Shown here one piece after another: positions 57,988 to 64,000 of a DNA stretch of 64,000 nucleotides (the first letter of the stretch is position 1; every line of letters starts with the position of its first letter). The position numbers and the translations under genes are program-made. The notes under the pieces are model-generated. The model searched no databases and was not told where the DNA came from. It was given only the letters and a program-made list of their open reading frames with translations. The stretch is taken from contig NC_064819.1 of the NCBI RefSeq assembly GCF_024166365.1, positions 112,574,293-112,638,292 of the forward strand. Reading direction: 5' to 3'. Source of the stretch: Elephas maximus indicus (Eukaryota > Chordata > Mammalia > Proboscidea > Elephantidae).

Positions 57988-58200
57988 ATGATGTAGTTAA
58001 AAGAGTACCGGGTCAGGAGTCAACAAGAGTGTTCTGGTTATTCCAATAAATTGGGTATCACCTTGGGAAAGCCACATGGCATCTGGGCCACAATTACCTA
58101 TTTGGTAAAAAAGGGAAAAATGATACTTTCTCTGCCTACCTTATAAAATTATTATGACATTAAAATAAATGTTACATATGAAAATGCTCTGAAAGATTTA
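57988..58200 (+). repeat. MIR element
   Basis: gatgtagttaaaagagtacc, tatcaccttgggaaagccac, attacctatttggtaaaaaa, then tctgcctaccttataaaatt. Confidence 0.7.
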
Positions 58201-58239
58201 AACCCCATACAAAGATCAGCCATTTCTTATTCCAGAAAA

Positions 58240-58455
58240 GCCACATGACATAATGGAAAAAAAAAAAAAATCACAGATCAAATCCCAAATATGTCACTTA
58301 CTAACTGTAAGGTTGAGCAGGGTCGATTTTTAGCCCCTTAATTTTGGGAAATTGGGGAAGTCATTCCAATCTCATAGAATTATCTTATGACTTTTAAAAC
58401 GCTAGTGTAAACATAGTGCCTGACACATAGTAAACAGACAATAGATATGCATTTT
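58240..58455 (+). repeat. MIR element
   Basis: atgacataatgg, gtcacttactaactgtaagg, then tagtgcctgacacatagtaa. It lies head-to-tail with the previous MIR. Confidence 0.65.
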
Positions 58456-60487
58456 GTTTTTCTCTTCTCTCCCATAATGTCAGCATTCAGCCAGCGGGGA
58501 CTGTACTGGTCATTAAGCCAGAGGTAAAGCAGTGGAATGGTTAACGACAGACTCAGTGGAATCTTCCAGCCCTGAGATCATCTGAAGCGTGTACCCACAG
58601 TCTGTCTGGGAACATCTAGAGCACTTTGTGGGATCTCACTTAAGCCTCAGCAATTCATTACAAAACCTAATTGTGCAAGTAATACCCACAGACTCTCAGC
58701 TGACAAAACTGGTAGTTGAAATACTTTTGGTTGGTTGATAAATTTCTTAATGGAGTTTTGTTTACTAGTATATGTCATGGTTTGACTGTATTCTGAAACT
58801 TCCATTCTTTTTTTCCTAAACAAGATTTAAGAGTTCAAGTTTTAGAGTTTTTACTCAAAATTACCATTTAAATTTTTTCCCTCCGTCACCTGTGTGTGTG
58901 TGCATTCAAATTAAGCAAACGCTTATTTCTGATGGGGCCATAACACAGAACACGTTCCAGCATGTGGCTCCCGTGTTTTCTTTCTGTCTGTTTTGTCTCT
59001 TATTAGTGAGCTGTGCCTGTTCCCAGTCAACCGTATGGCTTTGGGGTGGAGGAATTCTACACAGAGATAGAAAGGGATATTTCAAAATTAAATAGCTAAG
59101 AAAGATGAGAAGCATTTGGTGGAATCCGGAACTATGGGATACTCCCTGCCATGTCTATTGGGCTACCTTTGACTCCTAAAGCCAGCCGTCTCTAGGGAGC
59201 AAGCCGAGATACAGTTCCCCACCCTCTCAGTGTTGGCACATCAGAACACCCATTAGACTGTGACTTTTTAGAGATACTGAGAAGGAAAAATCACAGAAGC
59301 CATCATTGTTGTATAATTTCTAGCCGTTAGGGAATTGCATGAAAATTGGGCGCTCCTTTTATTTTGTTGAGTAAACAAATAAATGACTAACATCTTAAAT
59401 ACTTTCTTCAGCCTAGGTTCAACAGTTGGAGTGTTATCTCTGCAGATTTAGCCAATGCATCCATATACTTGGCTGTCCTTTTTTATTTAAGGGGAGGGCA
59501 GTTTTTAAATTTTTGAAAAATTCAAATACTTAGTATTTTATTTCAGTTGTGATGTAATTGCTTTTTTTTTGAACTTCAAATCACATGAGGTGACTTTTTT
59601 TCAGGTGTGTGTTTTTGGCAGATAAGCTTTTTCTGGAATGAATGACTATTGTGAATTCTCTGGTTTGGGCAGCATGAGACCAACATCTCCAAACATTTCT
59701 TTGAGAGGGAAGAGTTGTATTCCAGCTACCCCTGCATTTCAGAAAGGTGTGGGACCGACCTAGGGGACAGAGTTCTGATCCACTAGAGACCTGTGGCTTT
59801 TTAGAAAAAAATTGAGAAGCAGAAGTTGAGGGGGGCGGCTAAAGGATTAGATTCAGCCTACTGTTTTGCCACTATACTTCTAAACTTCCTGCATTCATGA
59901 AGCTGGAAAAGGAACTAATGAACATAGATTAATGTCAACAAATCTGGGAGAAAAATATTTTTATTTAAATCCAGATTAAAGCATGCCACTTTATCAAAGA
60001 GCCCCCAGTTTCACAGTACAAAAAAATTTTTCTTTGAAAACAACCTAAAAATGAAAGTCACACTGTTACTGAAACTTGGAGAAAGATAGCATGCCAGAGT
60101 ACTGGGCTCCAGATAACAGTGTAAGAATCAAAAATGGACATAATGAAAAGTCTAATGAATATCTCTCCAAAATAAAACACCAGGTGCTTATTTCATCATA
60201 CATAGATACCTTGATTTTATGAATAATAAAAAAGTATTTTTAATAAAAGGGAAACCTATCTATATTTAAAATTTAAAACAAAATGACAATATAATGAAGA
60301 GTATTTTTGTCAATACAATGCATTAAAAATTTTAGGCAATGGTTTTCATCTTGATTTGTACAACTCATCTAAGCATTCAACTTCCTTTCTAAAAAAAATC
60401 TACTTAGGTATCAGGGTGCAGTAGTGCTAACTCTGAAAATTTGTTGCTTTGTATCACTGGTTTCTGGTATCACTCTTTAAATAATTT
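58456..60487. other. unassigned intergenic sequence
   Basis: About 2 kb with no repeat I can name and no convincing exon. Candidate unique sequence upstream of the ADGRF2 exon. Confidence 0.45.
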
Positions 60488-60489
60488 TT

Positions 60490-62255
60490 TTAAAAAATAA
60501 TTTTTATCGTGCTTTAAGTGAAAGTTTACAAATCAAGTCAGGCTCTCACATAAAAACTTATATACACCTTACTACATACTCCCAATTACTCTCTCCCCAA
60601 TGAGACAGCCCGCTCCCTCCTTCCAGTCTCTCTTTTCATGATTATTTTGCCAGCTTCTAACCCCCTCTACCCTCTCATCTCCCCTCCAGAGAGGAGATGC
60701 CAACATAGTCTCAAGTGTCCACATGATGCAAGCAGCTCACTCCTCATCAGCATCTCTCTCCAAACCATTGTCCAGTCCAATCCATGTCTGACAAGTTGGC
60801 TTGGGGAATGGTTCCTGTCCTGGGCCAACAGAAGGTTTGGGGACCATGACCGCCGGGGTCCTTCTAGTCTCTGTCAGACCATTAAGTCTGGTCTTTTTAT
60901 AAGAATTTGGAGTCTGCATCCCACTGTTCTCCTGCTCCCTCAGGGGTTCTCTGTTGTGTTTCCTGTCAGGGCAGTCATCAGTTGTGGCCGGGCACCATCT
61001 AGTTCTTCTGGTCTCAGGACGATGTAGTCTCCAGTCAGTGTAGCCCCTTCTGTCTCTTGAGCTCATAATTACCTTGTGTCCTTGGTGTTCTTCATTCTCC
61101 TTTGATCCAGGTGGGTTGAGACTCATTGATGCATCTTAGATGGCCGCTAGCTAGCGTTTAAGACCCGAGACGCCACCCTTTAAAGTGGGATGCAGATGTT
61201 TTCTTAATAGATTTTATTTTGCCAATTGACTTAGGTGTCCTCTGAAACCATGGTCCCCAAATCCCTGCCCCTGCTTCGCTGACCTTCAAAGCATTCAGCT
61301 TATTCAGGAAACTTCTTTGCTTTTGGTTTAGTCCAGTTGTGCTGACCTCCCCTGTATTGAGTGTTGTCCTTCCTTTCACCTAAAATAGTTCTTATCTACT
61401 ATGTAATTAGTAAATACTCCTCTCCCACTCTCCTCCCTCCCCCTTCTCGTAACCACAAAAGAATGTGTTCTTTTCAGTTTAAACTATTTCTCAAGATCTT
61501 ATAATAGTGGTCTTATACAATATTTGTCCTTTTGCAACTGACTAATTTCACTTAGCATAATGCCTTCCAGGTTCCTCCGTGTTATGAAATGTTTCACAGA
61601 TTCCTCACTGTTCCTTATCGATGAGTAGTATTCCATTGTGTGAATATGCCATAATTTATTCATTCATCCATTGATGGGCATCTTGGTTGCTTCCATCTTT
61701 TTGCTATTGTAAACAGTGCTGCAATGAACATGGGTGTGCATATATCTGTTCATGTAAAGGCTCTTATTTCTCTAGGATGTATTCCGAGGAGTGGGATCGC
61801 TGAGTTGTATGGTAGTTCTATTTCTAGCTTATTAAGGAAGCACCAAATTGATTTCCAAAGTGGTTGTACCATTTGACTTTCCCACCAGCAGTGTATAAGT
61901 GTTCTAATCTCTCCACAGCCTCTCCAACATTTCTTATTTTGTGTTTTTTGGATTAATGCCAGCCTTGTTGGAGTGAGATGGAATCTCATTGTAGTTTTAA
62001 TTTGCATTTCTCTAGTGGTTAATGATCAAGAGCATTTCCTCATGTATCTGCTAGCTGCCTGAATGTCTTTTTTAGTGAAGTGTCTGTTCATGTCCTTTGC
62101 CCATTTTTTAATTGGATTGTTTGTCTTTTTGTGGTTGAGATTTAGCAGAATCATTTAGATTTTAGAGATCAGACACTGATCAGAGATGTCATAGCTGAAA
62201 ATTTTTTCCCAGTCTGTAGGTGGGCTTTTTACTCTTTTGGTTAAATAACTTTTAA
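60490..62255 (-). mobile_element. 5'-truncated L1
   Basis: The antisense L1 tail: 3' UTR (60490-61480) and the C-terminal part of ORF2 (61480-62255). The reverse frame 62007-61750 includes [18 protein letters not shown], the Cys/His knuckle also seen in the near-full-length L1. No useful coding capacity remains. Confidence 0.92.
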
Positions 62256-63763
62256 AATTAGTTTTTGCTAGGAGAAAGAACCTTCTGTATGATGAAAATT
62301 AAAAAAAAAAAAAGCTAATGTGATTCAGAAAAACAGGGGCTTGTTCTCAGAGTTTACAAGAATTATATTCACAAATTCATAGTTTTATTTTTTCCAATTC
62401 TGATGATTTTACTCAAAGCAATAATTGCTTTGGTGATGATCGTGTTAAGTCACTTTGAAGATTTTCATCCATTTGAATGACTTAGGCTGGAATAAAGGAT
62501 GCAAACGTGGCCCCAATTTACTGGAAATTGTGTGTCCATCTGGGTTGCTACTAAATAGAATTTAAAGTAATCAGCATCAAAGTAATCCTTTAGCTTAAAG
62601 AACTGCAGAAATTCAGAAAAGTGTATTAATAACAGACTAAGACCAGCAATGATTTTTTTTTTAATCATTAGATTTTAGTGGTATTTCAGCTGAGTGAGTA
62701 TTCCAATGCAAGAGACATAACAGAAAAATCGATTTTACTTAATCTTCAAAGTAATAGTATTGACCACTATAGAATTATGCATCATTGGGATAAATGTGTC
62801 TATTTCTTTTTGCCTAAAAGTGATCAAATAGCAAATCTCAACCATTGTGATAGCTGCTGGTCTTTGTTCGTGATACCCAAGTCTTCCAAATTCTTTCATC
62901 TAAGAGTAAAGAATATCAAATACCTTTCAAACAATCTCACTTAGGATGAAAAATATTAAAATTGTTAACATTTAATATTGATTTACATGAGGCCTCTATA
63001 GAGCATGGACTCTGACGCACATCTTCAGGTTTTTCTTTCTCTCTCCCTTCTTCCTTCCTTCGTTTTCGCTTTCTTTCTTGAGTCCCTTGTGAACCCACCA
63101 TGTATTAGTTACTGTTCTAGATGCTGATGATTCAGTTTAGTCTTCACATCTGAAATAATAATAACAGGTAATGTCCAAGATCTGCTTTTAAGGAATTGCT
63201 ACCTGTTTATAAAAATACAGCTGCAAATTTAGGTGGGAATGAGGGATAGTAAGCCAAGCCTGGTGCCTTTTCCCCTTTAAAGAGTGTTTCTAGGCTGAGT
63301 TTGGACATAGGAACTGCAGACGAACTCACCTTCTACTGGAGCCACCCACACATTTCTCAGCCCTGCCTAACCAGGAGAGTAAACCATCAGCCCGGCTCCC
63401 TGAACGTGGGCTGTTATTTATTACACCATGGTAGGAGAGTGGAATCAGGCAAGCAGCTTCCTTTAAAGGGATTCCCAAGCTAGGTGTCTCCTGGGAACAG
63501 ACAGCAGCAGGTGGGTGATATCTGAGCAATTGCTTGGCCCTCACAGTGTAGGCTCACAGAGCAGGCTGATACTCATGCCTGCAGTGTCCTGGTGAAATCT
63601 AAGGGAGAACACAGGGGGTCCCCCCACCCCACTGAAGCAGAAACGTCTGAGCAGACAGCACTAAGAACAGAGCCTTGTCTCATAGGACTGGCTGGTCTAG
63701 AGTGCCATGGAACTATGAAAACTTCAGACTGGAGACATTTTACCTTTTAATTTTTTTCTATAG
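62256..63763. other. unassigned sequence upstream of the ADGRF2 exon
   Basis: AT-rich to about 63000, then less so. 63180-63760 has no named repeat and could include the promoter or a noncoding first exon of ADGRF2, but no TATA box or donor stands out. Confidence 0.4.
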
Positions 63764-63864
63764 AAACAAGAAAGTCATCTGTGTGGAAAACCATGACCCA
63801 TATGCTTTGGCTGTACTGTTTGGTGTTTCTTTTGCCCACAGAGTCTTGCAGAACATTATACCAG
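63764..63864 (+). CDS. ADGRF2: probable ADGRF2 first coding exon (signal peptide)
   Basis: A pyrimidine-rich acceptor (ttttttctatag) ends at 63763 and a donor GTAAGA starts at 63865, defining a 101-base exon. The ATG at 63793 opens 24 codons ending exactly at the donor in phase 0. The peptide has a short N region, a hydrophobic core containing LWLYCLVFLLP, then TESC, which is typical of a signal peptide with cleavage near Ser/Cys. CLVF-L-TE resembles the N terminus of ADGRF4 (GPR115), CLVFFLSTE, as I remember it. In human the first gene downstream of CD2AP on the same strand is ADGRF2 (GPR111; annotated as a pseudogene in human), followed by ADGRF4. Position therefore favours ADGRF2. Bases 63764-63792 would be 5' UTR. 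The rest of the receptor (SEA/GAIN and seven-helix domains) lies beyond the window. Confidence 0.6.
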
Positions 63865-64000
63865 GTAAGAAAAGGGGGAAGAGGATGAATTGATGGAGGG
63901 AGCAAATGGAAAATAAAATGAGTCAGTCAACCAGTTCTCAGGTATCTGGGCTGAGGTGTAGGGAGAAGATAGTGATGTGATGACTGGACAACCAGAAGAA

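Noticed and set aside
60638..61126. 129-codon frames on both strands
   Set aside because: Both fall in the 3' UTR of the inverted L1 at 60490-62255.
1..64000. CRISPR arrays, bacterial operons, phage or plasmid genes
   Set aside because: Nothing of the kind is present. The spliced exons, SINEs and LINEs show vertebrate nuclear DNA, and the regular repeats seen are transposons or microsatellites.

Overview
This is mammalian genomic DNA. It looks like an afrotherian, most likely an elephant or close relative (Proboscidea/Paenungulata). The inference rests on many copies of the tRNA-derived AfroSINE family, several RTE-type LINEs of the kind named RTE1_LA in the African elephant, and a young-looking L1 with afrotherian-type ORF1 and ORF2. 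Species and repeat-family names are from memory, not from a search.

Only two host genes are visible, both on the + strand. The left end carries the last two coding exons of CD2AP (936-999 and 7174-7215), followed by a 3' UTR of about 2.85 kb that ends near 10066. At the far right a small exon (63764-63864) encodes a signal peptide and ends at a good splice donor. Its similarity to adhesion-GPCR subfamily F proteins, and the human order CD2AP - ADGRF2 - ADGRF4, make it the probable first coding exon of ADGRF2. The roughly 53.7 kb between them shows no other convincing host gene.

The intergenic DNA is a layered record of retrotransposition. The centrepiece is a nearly full-length L1 (23888-31345). 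It has a GC-rich 5' UTR with two tandem ~191-bp units, an uninterrupted 338-codon ORF1, an 88-codon spacer ORF whose stop overlaps the ORF2 start, and a 1270-codon ORF2 in one frame broken by only four stop codons. This L1 sits inside an RTE (23823-33970), which sits inside an older L1 (about 23408-34260). Target-site duplications are visible at both younger levels. A second, nearly full-length RTE lies at 34641-37827 on the - strand, flanked by a 13-bp perfect duplication. Two more nests are RTE<-LTR<-L1 (13543-16130) and L2<-MaLR<-L1 (51780-53450).

Around twenty AfroSINEs, several MaLR LTRs and many old MIR/L2 relics fill much of the rest. They include a head-to-tail pile of five AfroSINEs at 20362-21318. 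RTE copies with internal deletions, and SINE tails that match the RTE tail, show how the RTE machinery probably mobilised the other families. I see no bacterial-type system, CRISPR array or intact retroviral gene. One LTR-only endogenous retroviral relic is well supported and another is tentative.
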